From NCBI RefSeq assembly GCF_015351075.1, contig NZ_JADKRS010000005.1, positions 127,577-191,576 of the forward strand: 64,000 bases of DNA, read 5' to 3'. Made by a program: the position numbers and the translations under genes. Below the pieces are notes generated by a model. The model was given only the letters and a program-made list of their open reading frames with translations, ran no database searches and had not been told where the DNA came from. Of the stretch, positions 16,584 to 23,409 are shown piece after piece. Within the stretch, counting starts at the first letter, position 1; each line of letters starts with the position of its first letter. The stretch comes from Clavibacter sp. VKM Ac-2873. Its GTDB lineage: Bacteria > Actinomycetota > Actinomycetes > Actinomycetales > Microbacteriaceae.

Positions 16584-17795
16584 TCAGGTCATGACCGGGA
16601 CGGGCTCCGTGTCCGGGATGGGGCCCGCGTCGCGGCCGCGGAGGTCCGGGCTGTGGCGGTGGAAGACGACGGCGATGACCGTGCCTGCCGCGAGCAGCGC
16701 CGCCGCCACCACGAAGGCGCCCTGCGCGCCCTGCCCGTCGATGACGAAGCCGGCCGCGGCCGAGCCGAGCGCGGCGCCGATGAGCTGCCCCGTGCCGACC
16801 CAGCCGTAGGCCTCTGCGGTGTCGCTGAAGCGCACCGACGAGGAGACGACCGCGAAGAGCACGGCGAGGGCCGGCGCGATGCCGACGCCCGCGAGGAAGA
16901 GGAACACCGACAGCCAGACGACGTTCATCGACACGGCCGCGACGGCGGTGCCCGCGAGGATGATCGCCATCCGCCTGGCCATCGCCCACGGGCTGATGGG
17001 GATGTGCCCGAGCGAGAGACCGCCGATGAGCGAGCCGACCGCGAAGATCGCGAGGACGAAGCCCGCCTCGGGCCCGCCGTGCCCGAACACGGCGACGACG
17101 CCCGCCTCGATCGCCGCGCACGCCGCGATGAGCAGGAAGCCGACGACCGTGCTGAGGAGCACCGGCGGACGCCCGAGGACCACGCCGAACCGGCGCTTGC
17201 TGCGCGGGATCCGGACCCGGCCGAGCTCGGGGGAGGAGATGAACCAGGCGCCGCCGCCCACGAGGAACGCGGCCGCCACGAGGATCCCGGCGCTCGTGTC
17301 CACCTGGATCGCGAGGAACGTCGCGATGACCGGGCCGAGCACCCAGATGATCTCCTGCGCCGACGCGTCGAGGGAGAACAGGGGCGTGAGCTGCTTGGAG
17401 TTGACCATCTTCGGGTAGATGGTGCGGACGGCCGGCTGCACGGGCGGGTTGGCGAGGCCGGCGACCAGGCCGAGTCCCATGAACGCGGGGACGGACGTGC
17501 TCGCGTCGCCGAGCGCCACCGCGACCACCGCGACCGTGCACACGGCCGAGGTGAGGATGAGCACCGGGCGCATGCCCCAGACGCCCATCCACCGGCTCGT
17601 GAGGGGGCCGGCGACCGCCTGGCCGATGCTCGTCGCGGCGAGCACGAGGCCGGCCGCGCCGTACGACGCGTGGATCCGCTCGACGTGCATGAGGAACGCG
17701 AGCGAGAGCATGCCGCCCGGGAAGCGCGCCACGAGCTGGGCGGCGATGATCCGGCCCACGCCGCGGGTCTTGAGGAGGCTTCCGTACGTGCTCAC
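16584..17795 (-). CDS. MFS transporter
   Basis: A 403-residue protein with about twelve hydrophobic segments and the MFS loop 2-3 pattern (GPLTSRWMGVWGMRPVLI). The substrate cannot be told from sequence; relatives are usually drug or metabolite exporters. The start is GTG 17795. TAGGAT on the minus strand is 10 nt upstream, giving at most a very short leader. It is divergent from the nrd locus, and its promoter region adjoins the DnaA boxes there. Confidence 0.88.
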   Translation of the reverse strand: MSTYGSLLKTRGVGRIIAAQLVARFPGGMLSLAFLMHVERIHASYGAAGLVLAATSIGQAVAGPLTSRWMGVWGMRPVLILTSAVCTVAVVAVALGDASTSVPAFMGLGLVAGLANPPVQPAVRTIYPKMVNSKQLTPLFSLDASAQEIIWVLGPVIATFLAIQVDTSAGILVAAAFLVGGGAWFISSPELGRVRIPRSKRRFGVVLGRPPVLLSTVVGFLLIAACAAIEAGVVAVFGHGGPEAGFVLAIFAVGSLIGGLSLGHIPISPWAMARRMAIILAGTAVAAVSMNVVWLSVFLFLAGVGIAPALAVLFAVVSSSVRFSDTAEAYGWVGTGQLIGAALGSAAAGFVIDGQGAQGAFVVAAALLAAGTVIAVVFHRHSPDLRGRDAGPIPDTEPVPVMT

Positions 17796-17888
17796 GAGGG
17801 TCAGATCCTACCGGCCGCGGGGCCCCCTGCCGCAGCGCCGGGCGCCACCGGACAGCGATGTCGGCGGCCCTCCGTAGCCTGTAGAACC

Positions 17889-17927
17889 TGTGGACAAGTC
17901 CGCGGAGTTGTCCACACCTGTGGACGA
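17889..17927. promoter_or_regulatory. cluster of three DnaA-box 9-mers
   Basis: TGTGGACAA (17889-17897), TTGTCCACA (17908-17916) and TGTGGACGA (17919-17927). The first two match the GC-rich actinobacterial DnaA box TTGTCCACA exactly, one on each strand; the third has one mismatch. They lie 46-84 bp upstream of the predicted nrd -10 element. Confidence 0.7.
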
Positions 17928-17932
17928 CACGC

Positions 17933-17948
17933 CCACTACATGTGGGGT
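17933..17948. promoter_or_regulatory. NrdR box 1
   Basis: CCACTACATGTGGGGT agrees with the 16-bp NrdR consensus ACACWATATATWGTGT at 11 positions. It is exactly 32 bp (three helical turns) from box 2, the pairing typical of NrdR targets. Confidence 0.75.
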
Positions 17949-17978
17949 TGCCGGTGTCCGGACGCCCGCATATATAGT
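17948..17978 (+). promoter_or_regulatory. predicted promoter of the nrd operon
   Basis: TTGCCG (17948-17953) and TATAGT (17973-17978), 19 bp apart. The -10 lies inside NrdR box 2, so NrdR binding would block it. The transcript would start near 17985, leaving a leader of about 190 nt before nrdA. Confidence 0.5.
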
Positions 17979-17980
17979 GA
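17965..17980. promoter_or_regulatory. NrdR box 2
   Basis: CCCGCATATATAGTGA has the ATATATAGTG core of the NrdR box and covers the predicted -10 element. Confidence 0.75.
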
Positions 17981-18001
17981 TGGGACGGCGGGCAACCCCC
18001 A

Positions 18002-18028
18002 CCGTCCTAGCTCTGCGGAGCAGGACGG
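18002..18028 (+). other. hairpin in the nrd leader
   Basis: CCGTCCT-A-GCTC, loop TGCG, GAGC-AGGACGG: 11 bp with one bulged A at 18009. It is in the predicted 5' leader, 145 nt before the nrdA start, and has no T-tract. The rest of the 377-nt gap between the MFS gene and nrdA holds the DnaA and NrdR sites and no convincing gene. Confidence 0.5.
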
Positions 18029-18172
18029 ACGAGGGCTCGACGAGCATTTCCCCTGGTGAGGACCAGGGCTGTGAGGCACAGGCGCGGCGGGTACGTCCCA
18101 CATCGCGTCGCCTCCGACAGAAGGACAGTCCGCAGCCGATCAGCGCGGGCGACGAAGACGACGAGGAGCAGA

Positions 18173-20677
18173 GTGTCCATCACCGTAGTGAAGCGCGACG
18201 GCACGCGGGAGCCGTACGACGCGAACCGCATCAACCTGGCCATCGAGGACGCCACGCAGGGCCTCGACGAGAACATCGGCTGGGTCACGCAGATCGCGTC
18301 CGAGCTGGAGATCACCCTCTTCGACGGGATCACCACGCAGCAGCTGGATGAGGCCGTCATCCAGGTCGCGCTCCAGAACGTGAAGGACGACCCGGCGTTC
18401 GACACCGTCGCTGCGCGCCTGCTCCTCAAGACCATCTACAAGCGCGTCCTCGGCGACTACTCGTCGCCCGAGGAGCTCAAGCGCCTCCATGCGGAGCACT
18501 TCGCCCGCAACATCCAGCGCGGCGTCGACGAGATGCTCCTCGACTCGCGCCTCGTGCAGCTGTTCGACCTGGAGCGCCTCGCCCAGGCCCTCGAGCCCGC
18601 GCACGACGAGCTGCTCAAGTACATCGGCGTCGTCACGCTGAACAACCGCTACGGCATCAAGGGCCGCAACGGCGACGCCCTCGAGGTGCCCCAGTACTTC
18701 TGGATGCGCATCGCGATGGGCCTCACGCTCAACGAGCAGGACCCCACCTCGACCGCCATCGCCTTCTACGAGAAGATGTCGAAGCTCGAGTACCTCGCGG
18801 CCGGCTCCACCCTGGTCAATGCGGGCACCATCTACCCGCAGCTCGCGAACTGCTTCGTCATGGAGATGCAGGACGACATCGAGCACATCGCGAAGACCAC
18901 GCGCGACGTCATGTGGCTCACCAAGGGCACGGGCGGCATCGGCCTCTCCGTCTCCAAGCTGCGCGCGCAGGGCTCGCCCATCCGCTCGAACAACACCACC
19001 TCCACGGGCCCGATCCCGTTCATGCACACCATCGACTCGGTGCTGCGCGCGGTCAGCCGCGGCGGCAAGAAGTTCGGTGCCCTGTGCTTCTACATGGAGA
19101 ACTGGCACCTCGACTTCCCCGAGTTCCTCGACCTGCGCCAGAACTCGGGCGACCCGTACCGCCGCACCCGCACCGCCAACACGGCCGTGTGGATCAGCGA
19201 CGAGTTCATGAAGCGCGTGCAGGACGACGACGACTGGTACCTCTTCGACCCGCTGGAGGTCGCCGACCTCAACGAGCTGTACGGCAAGGCGTTCTCCGAG
19301 CGCTACGCGTTCTACGTCGGCGAGGCCGAGGCCGGGCGCATCCGGATGTTCAAGCGCATCAAGGCGCGCGAGCAGTTCAAGTCGATCCTCATCTCGCTCC
19401 AGACCACCAGCCACCCGTGGCTGACCTGGAAGGACACGATCAACAACCGCGCCCTGAACAACAACACGGGCACGATCCACCTCTCGAACCTCTGCACCGA
19501 GATCACGCTGCCGCAGGACGAGGACAACGTCTCCGTCTGCAACCTGGCGTCCATCAACCTGTCGCAGCACTTCTCCGACGGCAAGATCGACTTCGCGAAG
19601 ATCGAGCAGAGCGCGCGCCTCGCGGTGCGCCAGCTCGACAACCTCATCGACATCACGCGCTCCAGCGTGAAGGAGGCGGACTTCTCCAACCAGCAGAACC
19701 GCGCGGTGGGCCTCGGCGTCATGGGCTTCACCGACGTCGTCGAGAAGCTCGGCTTCTCGTACGAGTCCGAGGAGTCGTACGACCTCATCGACGAGATCAT
19801 GGAGCACGTCTCCTACGCGGCCATCGACGAGTCGGCCGATCTCGCGAAGGAGCGCGGCTCCTACCCGAACTTCGAGGGCTCGCGCTGGTCGGAGGGCCTC
19901 GTGCCGCTCGACTCGATCGCGCTCATGGAGGCCGACCGCGGCGTGCCCGTCAAGGTCAACCGCACCACGCGCCTCGACTGGGACGCCCTGCGCGCCAAGG
20001 TCAAGGGCGGCATGCGCAACGCGACGCTCATGGCGATCGCGCCCACCGCGTCCATCGGCCTCGTCGCCGGCACCACGCCCGGCCTCGACCCGCAGTTCTC
20101 GCAGATCTTCAGCCGCTCCACCTCCTCGGGCAAGTTCCTCGAGGTCAACCGGAACCTCGTGAAGGACCTGCAGGAGCTCGGCATCTGGGAGAGCGTGCGC
20201 GAGAACATCCTGCGCAGCCAGGGCGACATCCAGAACATCGCCGCCATCCCGGACGCGGTCAAGGCCACGTACCGCACGAGCTTCCAGCTCTCGCCGTACG
20301 CGTTCCTCGAGGTCGCGGCCCGCGCGCAGAAGTGGATCGACCAGGCCATCAGCCGCAACATGTACCTCGAGACGCGCGACCTCGGCGACATGATGGACAT
20401 CTACTTCGCCGGCTGGGAGCGCGGGGTCAAGACCACGTACTACCTGCACATGAAGCCCCGTCACACGGCCGAGCAGTCGACCGTGAAGGTCGACAAGTCG
20501 CAGGACGCCGACGGCACCAAGCGCAAGGGCTTCGGCGGATTCGGCGGCGGCGCTCCCGCGGCCGTCCCCGCCTCGGCCGCTCCCGCATCCACCGCGACCG
20601 CGGAGGTCCCGGCACCGCAGTCCGCTTCCGCGCCCCGCAAGGGCTTCGGCTTCGGCGGAGTGGGAGGTGCACGCTGA
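18173..20677 (+). CDS. nrdA: ribonucleoside-diphosphate reductase alpha subunit (class I) without its C-terminal cysteine pair
   Basis: An 834-residue catalytic subunit that reduces ribonucleotides to deoxyribonucleotides. It has an N-terminal ATP-cone (ITVVKRDGTREPYDANRINL, residues 3-22) and the ten-stranded barrel. Active-site cysteines are present: Cys227 (LANCFV), thiyl-radical Cys441 (NLCTEITLP) and Cys456 (VCNLASINL). After about residue 770 comes a Gly/Phe- and Ala/Pro-rich tail in which KGFGGFGGG and KGFGFGGVGG flank a linker. It has no cysteine, although the redox-active pair normally sits there; that pair is in the overlapping ORF at 20677. The start is GTG 18173 with GAGGAG 5 nt upstream; an in-frame ATG at 18056 lacks an SD and adds Arg-rich sequence. 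DnaA and NrdR sites precede the operon. Confidence 0.96.
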   Translation: MSITVVKRDGTREPYDANRINLAIEDATQGLDENIGWVTQIASELEITLFDGITTQQLDEAVIQVALQNVKDDPAFDTVAARLLLKTIYKRVLGDYSSPEELKRLHAEHFARNIQRGVDEMLLDSRLVQLFDLERLAQALEPAHDELLKYIGVVTLNNRYGIKGRNGDALEVPQYFWMRIAMGLTLNEQDPTSTAIAFYEKMSKLEYLAAGSTLVNAGTIYPQLANCFVMEMQDDIEHIAKTTRDVMWLTKGTGGIGLSVSKLRAQGSPIRSNNTTSTGPIPFMHTIDSVLRAVSRGGKKFGALCFYMENWHLDFPEFLDLRQNSGDPYRRTRTANTAVWISDEFMKRVQDDDDWYLFDPLEVADLNELYGKAFSERYAFYVGEAEAGRIRMFKRIKAREQFKSILISLQTTSHPWLTWKDTINNRALNNNTGTIHLSNLCTEITLPQDEDNVSVCNLASINLSQHFSDGKIDFAKIEQSARLAVRQLDNLIDITRSSVKEADFSNQQNRAVGLGVMGFTDVVEKLGFSYESEESYDLIDEIMEHVSYAAIDESADLAKERGSYPNFEGSRWSEGLVPLDSIALMEADRGVPVKVNRTTRLDWDALRAKVKGGMRNATLMAIAPTASIGLVAGTTPGLDPQFSQIFSRSTSSGKFLEVNRNLVKDLQELGIWESVRENILRSQGDIQNIAAIPDAVKATYRTSFQLSPYAFLEVAARAQKWIDQAISRNMYLETRDLGDMMDIYFAGWERGVKTTYYLHMKPRHTAEQSTVKVDKSQDADGTKRKGFGGFGGGAPAAVPASAAPASTATAEVPAPQSASAPRKGFGFGGVGGAR

Positions 20678-20754
20678 TGAACGACGACACGTTCGGCGAC
20701 TACGTCGTCCCCATGGACCCCATGGACGAGCTCCAGTGCGACTCCTGCCAGTAG
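20677..20754 (+). CDS. 25-residue ORF encoding the CxxC redox tail of ribonucleotide reductase
   Basis: A small acidic peptide ending DPMDELQCDSCQ, with Cys21 and Cys24 as a C-x-x-C pair at the very end, just as at the C-terminus of class I NrdA proteins. Its ATG overlaps the nrdA stop by one base (TGATG at 20675-20679) and is preceded by GGGAGGTG (20662-20669), so translation should be coupled to nrdA. It is in the -1 frame, so a frameshift near the end of nrdA could also fuse it to the subunit. It probably re-reduces the active-site disulfide of NrdA, either in trans or as a frameshifted tail (inference). It is too short for most gene finders. Confidence 0.75.
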   Translation: MNDDTFGDYVVPMDPMDELQCDSCQ

Positions 20755-20841
20755 GCAGGCGCCGCTCCTAGAGCTCCCCCCGGCCCGACCGGCCGCCCCA
20801 CCCGCACCACCACGCACCACGCACTCGGAGAGAAGAAGCAG

Positions 20842-21837
20842 ATGTCGAAGATCCTCGGCACGGGAATCCAGGAGGGCCTCCTCCTCAAGCCCGTCAACTA
20901 CCAGTGGGCCATGGACCTGTACGACCAGGCCGTCGCCAACACGTGGTTCCCCAACGAGATCCAGCTCGGCGAGGACATCGCGGACTTCAAGAAGATGACG
21001 GACGAGGAGCGCCACGCGATCACGTTCCTCATGAGCTACTTCAACCCGAACGAGCTCCTCGTGAACAAGGCGCTCGCGTTCGGCGTCTACCCCTACATCA
21101 ACGCGCCGGAGTGCCACCTCTACCTGGCGAAGCAGATGTGGGAGGAGGCGAACCACTGCATGTCGTTCGAGTACGTCCTGGAGACGTTCCCGATCGACCG
21201 CGAGGCCGCGTACAACTCCCACGTCGACATCCCGTCGATGGCGCGCAAGGAGGAGTTCGAGGTCAAGTTCATCAAGCGCATGACCGAGCAGACCCTCGAC
21301 ATCACCACCACAGAGGGCAAGAAGGACTTCGTCCGGAACCTCGTCGCGTACAACGTGATCCTCGAGGGCATCTGGTTCTACTCGGGCTTCATGGTGTCGC
21401 TGTCGTTCCGCCAGCGGAACCTGCTGCGCAACTTCGGCTCGCTCATGGACTGGATCGTGCGCGACGAGTCGCTGCACCTGAAGTTCGGGATCAACCTCAT
21501 CCTCACGGTGCTCGAGGAGAACCCCGACCTGCAGACGGAGGAGTTCGCCGCCGAGATCAAGCAGATGATCCTCGACGCCGTCGAGATGGAGGAGCAGTAC
21601 AACCGCGACCTCCTGCCGAACGGCATCCTCGGGCTCAACGCGAACTACATCAACCAGTACGTGAAGTACCTGGCCGACCGCCGTCTCGAGGAGCTCGGCT
21701 TCGAGGCCGAGTACAAGGTCTCCAACCCGGCGAAGTGGATGGCCACTGCGAACGACACGCTGCAGCTCGTCAACTTCTTCGAGTCGACCAACACGTCGTA
21801 CGAGTCGAACGCGTCGGCCACCGTCGGCGCCAAGTAG
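20842..21837 (+). CDS. nrdB: ribonucleoside-diphosphate reductase beta subunit, class Ic type (Phe at the radical-Tyr position)
   Basis: A 331-residue ferritin-fold subunit that generates the oxidant used by NrdA. The six metal ligands are visible: Glu71 (NPNELLVN), Glu102 and His105 (WEEANHCMSFEY), Glu175 (ILEGIWFY), Glu209 and His212 (VRDESLHL). At His+4, where class Ia enzymes carry the radical Tyr, there is Phe109, with Tyr111 two residues on; first ligand Glu rather than Asp, and Trp35 in ANTWFPNEI, also match the chlamydial class Ic subunit. A Mn(IV)/Fe(III) cofactor is therefore expected, not a tyrosyl radical. The ATG follows CGGAGAGAAG. It ends the nrd operon before a hairpin. Confidence 0.96.
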   Translation: MSKILGTGIQEGLLLKPVNYQWAMDLYDQAVANTWFPNEIQLGEDIADFKKMTDEERHAITFLMSYFNPNELLVNKALAFGVYPYINAPECHLYLAKQMWEEANHCMSFEYVLETFPIDREAAYNSHVDIPSMARKEEFEVKFIKRMTEQTLDITTTEGKKDFVRNLVAYNVILEGIWFYSGFMVSLSFRQRNLLRNFGSLMDWIVRDESLHLKFGINLILTVLEENPDLQTEEFAAEIKQMILDAVEMEEQYNRDLLPNGILGLNANYINQYVKYLADRRLEELGFEAEYKVSNPAKWMATANDTLQLVNFFESTNTSYESNASATVGAK

Positions 21838-21874
21838 GACCGCACGCCGCGGGAGACCGCGGCACCGAACCACC

Positions 21875-21923
21875 GACGACGCCCGCCCCGCGCATCCACC
21901 CGGATGCCGGTGCGGGCGTCGTC
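21875..21923 (+). terminator. probable terminator of the nrd operon
   Basis: Outer stem GACGACGCCCGC (21875-21886) with GCGGGCGTCGTC (21912-21923); inside it GCATCC (21892-21897) pairs with GGATGC (21902-21907). No T-tract. Confidence 0.6.
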
Positions 21924-21965
21924 ATGCCCGCGCCGTCCCGGCCGGGACGGACAGGGAGAGGGAGC

Positions 21966-22499
21966 ATGACCGAGCAGCAGACCGGCGGCCGGCACGTCGC
22001 GCGCGACGGGCGGGTGTACCGCACCGAGGTCGTCGGCTGGGACGACCCGCGCGGCGCGCGGATCCGCCGGGCCATGGAGGCCGAGATGGACGTGCGCTAC
22101 GAGGGCCGGCACGACGACGACCCCGACTGGCCCGCGAAGGCGGCGGTGGCGTTCGCGTTCGACCCGGCCGACGTGGAGGCCGTCGTGCTGCTCGTCCTCG
22201 ACGGCGACGACGGGGAGGCCGCCGCGCACGGCGTCATCCGGCACCTCGGCGACGAGCTGGAGCTCAAGAAGGTGGTCGTGGATCCGGCGCATCGCGGCAC
22301 GGGCCTCTCCCGCGTGCTCATGGCCGAGCTGGAGCGCGTGGCGCAGGAGCGCGGCGCGCGGCGGCTGATCCTGCAGACGGGCGACCGGCAGCCCGACGCC
22401 ATCCAGCTCTACGCGACCGCGGGCTGGCTGCCCATCGACGTGTACCCGCCGTACATCCCGGTGACGAACTCGGTCTGCTTCGAGAAGCCGCTCGTCTGA
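21966..22499 (+). CDS. GNAT N-acetyltransferase
   Basis: A 177-residue protein with a typical GNAT core in its second half: LELKKVVVDPAHRGTGLSRV contains the acetyl-CoA pyrophosphate loop (HRGTGLS), followed by AQERGARRLILQTGDRQPDA and YATAGWLPI. The substrate is not known. ATG 21966 follows GGGAGAGGGAGC. The open frame continues upstream through nrdB in another frame, which is a shadow. It is separated from nrdB by a terminator hairpin and so is probably not part of the nrd operon. Confidence 0.88.
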   Translation: MTEQQTGGRHVARDGRVYRTEVVGWDDPRGARIRRAMEAEMDVRYEGRHDDDPDWPAKAAVAFAFDPADVEAVVLLVLDGDDGEAAAHGVIRHLGDELELKKVVVDPAHRGTGLSRVLMAELERVAQERGARRLILQTGDRQPDAIQLYATAGWLPIDVYPPYIPVTNSVCFEKPLV

Positions 22500-22527
22500 T
22501 CCCGCGCGGCGCTGCGAGCATGGGGCG

Positions 22528-23409
22528 ATGGAGATCCTCATCGCCCCCGCCGCGCTCGATCACGCCCTCCGCACCCGCGACGACGTGCGCGTGCTCGACG
22601 TGCGCTGGTCGCTCGGCGGCCCTCCCGGCCGGCCGCTGCACGAGGCCGGGCACATCCCGGGCGCCGTGTACGCCGACCTCGACACCGAGCTCGCCGGGCA
22701 CGGCGCCCCCGAGGACGGACGCCATCCGCTGCCCGCGACCGCCGACCTCGAGCGCGCGGCGCGCGGCTGGGGGATCCGGCAGGGCGACACGGTCGTGGTG
22801 CACGACGGGGGCGGCAACACGGCGGCCGCGCGCGCGTGGTGGCTGCTGCGCGACGCGGGGATCGCGGACGTGCGGATCCTCGACGGCGCCCTGCCCGCCT
22901 GGGTCGCGGCCGGGCTGCCGCTGGCGACGGGATCCACCGTGCCGGAGCCCGGCGACGTGACGCTCACGCGCGGGGAGTCGCCGACCCTCGACGCGGAGGC
23001 CGCCGCCGACCTCGCGCGCACGGGGACGCTCCTCGACGCGCGCGCGGGGGAGCGATACCGCGGCGAGGTGGAGCCGGTCGATCCGCGCGCGGGCCACATC
23101 CCGGGCGCCGTGAGCGCGCCGACCTCCGAGAACCTCGGCGCGGACGGGGCGTTCCTGCCGGCGGACGCGCTGCGCGAGCGGTTCGCGGCCCTCGGGATCC
23201 GGCCGGGCGCACCGGTGGGCGTCTACTGCGGCTCCGGCGTCACGGCGGCGCACGAGATCGCGGCGCTCGCGATCGCGGGGATCGACGCGGCGCTGTACCC
23301 GGGATCCTGGTCGGCGTGGGCGAACCGGCCCGAGCTGCCGGTCGCGACGGGCGCAGCGCCCGGCGGGGACGGAGGATCCGTCAGGCGAGACGGCCGTCGT
23401 CGAGGGTGA
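22528..23409 (+). CDS. sseA: thiosulfate/3-mercaptopyruvate sulfurtransferase (tandem rhodanese)
   Basis: A 293-residue enzyme with two rhodanese domains. The first is non-catalytic (VLDVRWSLGGPPG); the second carries Cys234 in VYCGSGVTA, the loop that receives the sulfane sulfur. The conserved GHIPGAV occurs in both domains. It transfers sulfur from thiosulfate or mercaptopyruvate to acceptors such as cyanide or thioredoxin. ATG 22528 is 7 nt after GAGCAT, with no SD, consistent with a leaderless start. Its last 29 bases overlap the 3' end of the convergent ABC ATPase gene. Confidence 0.92.
   Translation: MEILIAPAALDHALRTRDDVRVLDVRWSLGGPPGRPLHEAGHIPGAVYADLDTELAGHGAPEDGRHPLPATADLERAARGWGIRQGDTVVVHDGGGNTAAARAWWLLRDAGIADVRILDGALPAWVAAGLPLATGSTVPEPGDVTLTRGESPTLDAEAAADLARTGTLLDARAGERYRGEVEPVDPRAGHIPGAVSAPTSENLGADGAFLPADALRERFAALGIRPGAPVGVYCGSGVTAAHEIAALAIAGIDAALYPGSWSAWANRPELPVATGAAPGGDGGSVRRDGRRRG

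Noticed and set aside
16255-18059. Long plus-strand frame across the lipoprotein and MFS genes
   Set aside because: It is antisense to two well-supported genes and consists of Arg/Asp/Glu-rich shadow sequence.
17980-18172. Cobalamin riboswitch or short leader peptide before nrdA
   Set aside because: No B12-box-like conserved core was seen, and the ATG at 17980 lacks an SD and runs in a frame with shadow-like composition.
18140-20464. Large minus-strand open frame (774 codons) opposite nrdA
   Set aside because: It is a mirror of nrdA codon bias in GC-rich DNA, rich in Arg/Val/Glu, with no SD and no recognisable domain.
20661-20680. Canonical slippery heptamer for frameshifting at the end of nrdA
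   Set aside because: No X-XXY-YYZ heptamer is present; an overlapping restart with its own SD is the simpler reading, though a frameshift is not excluded.
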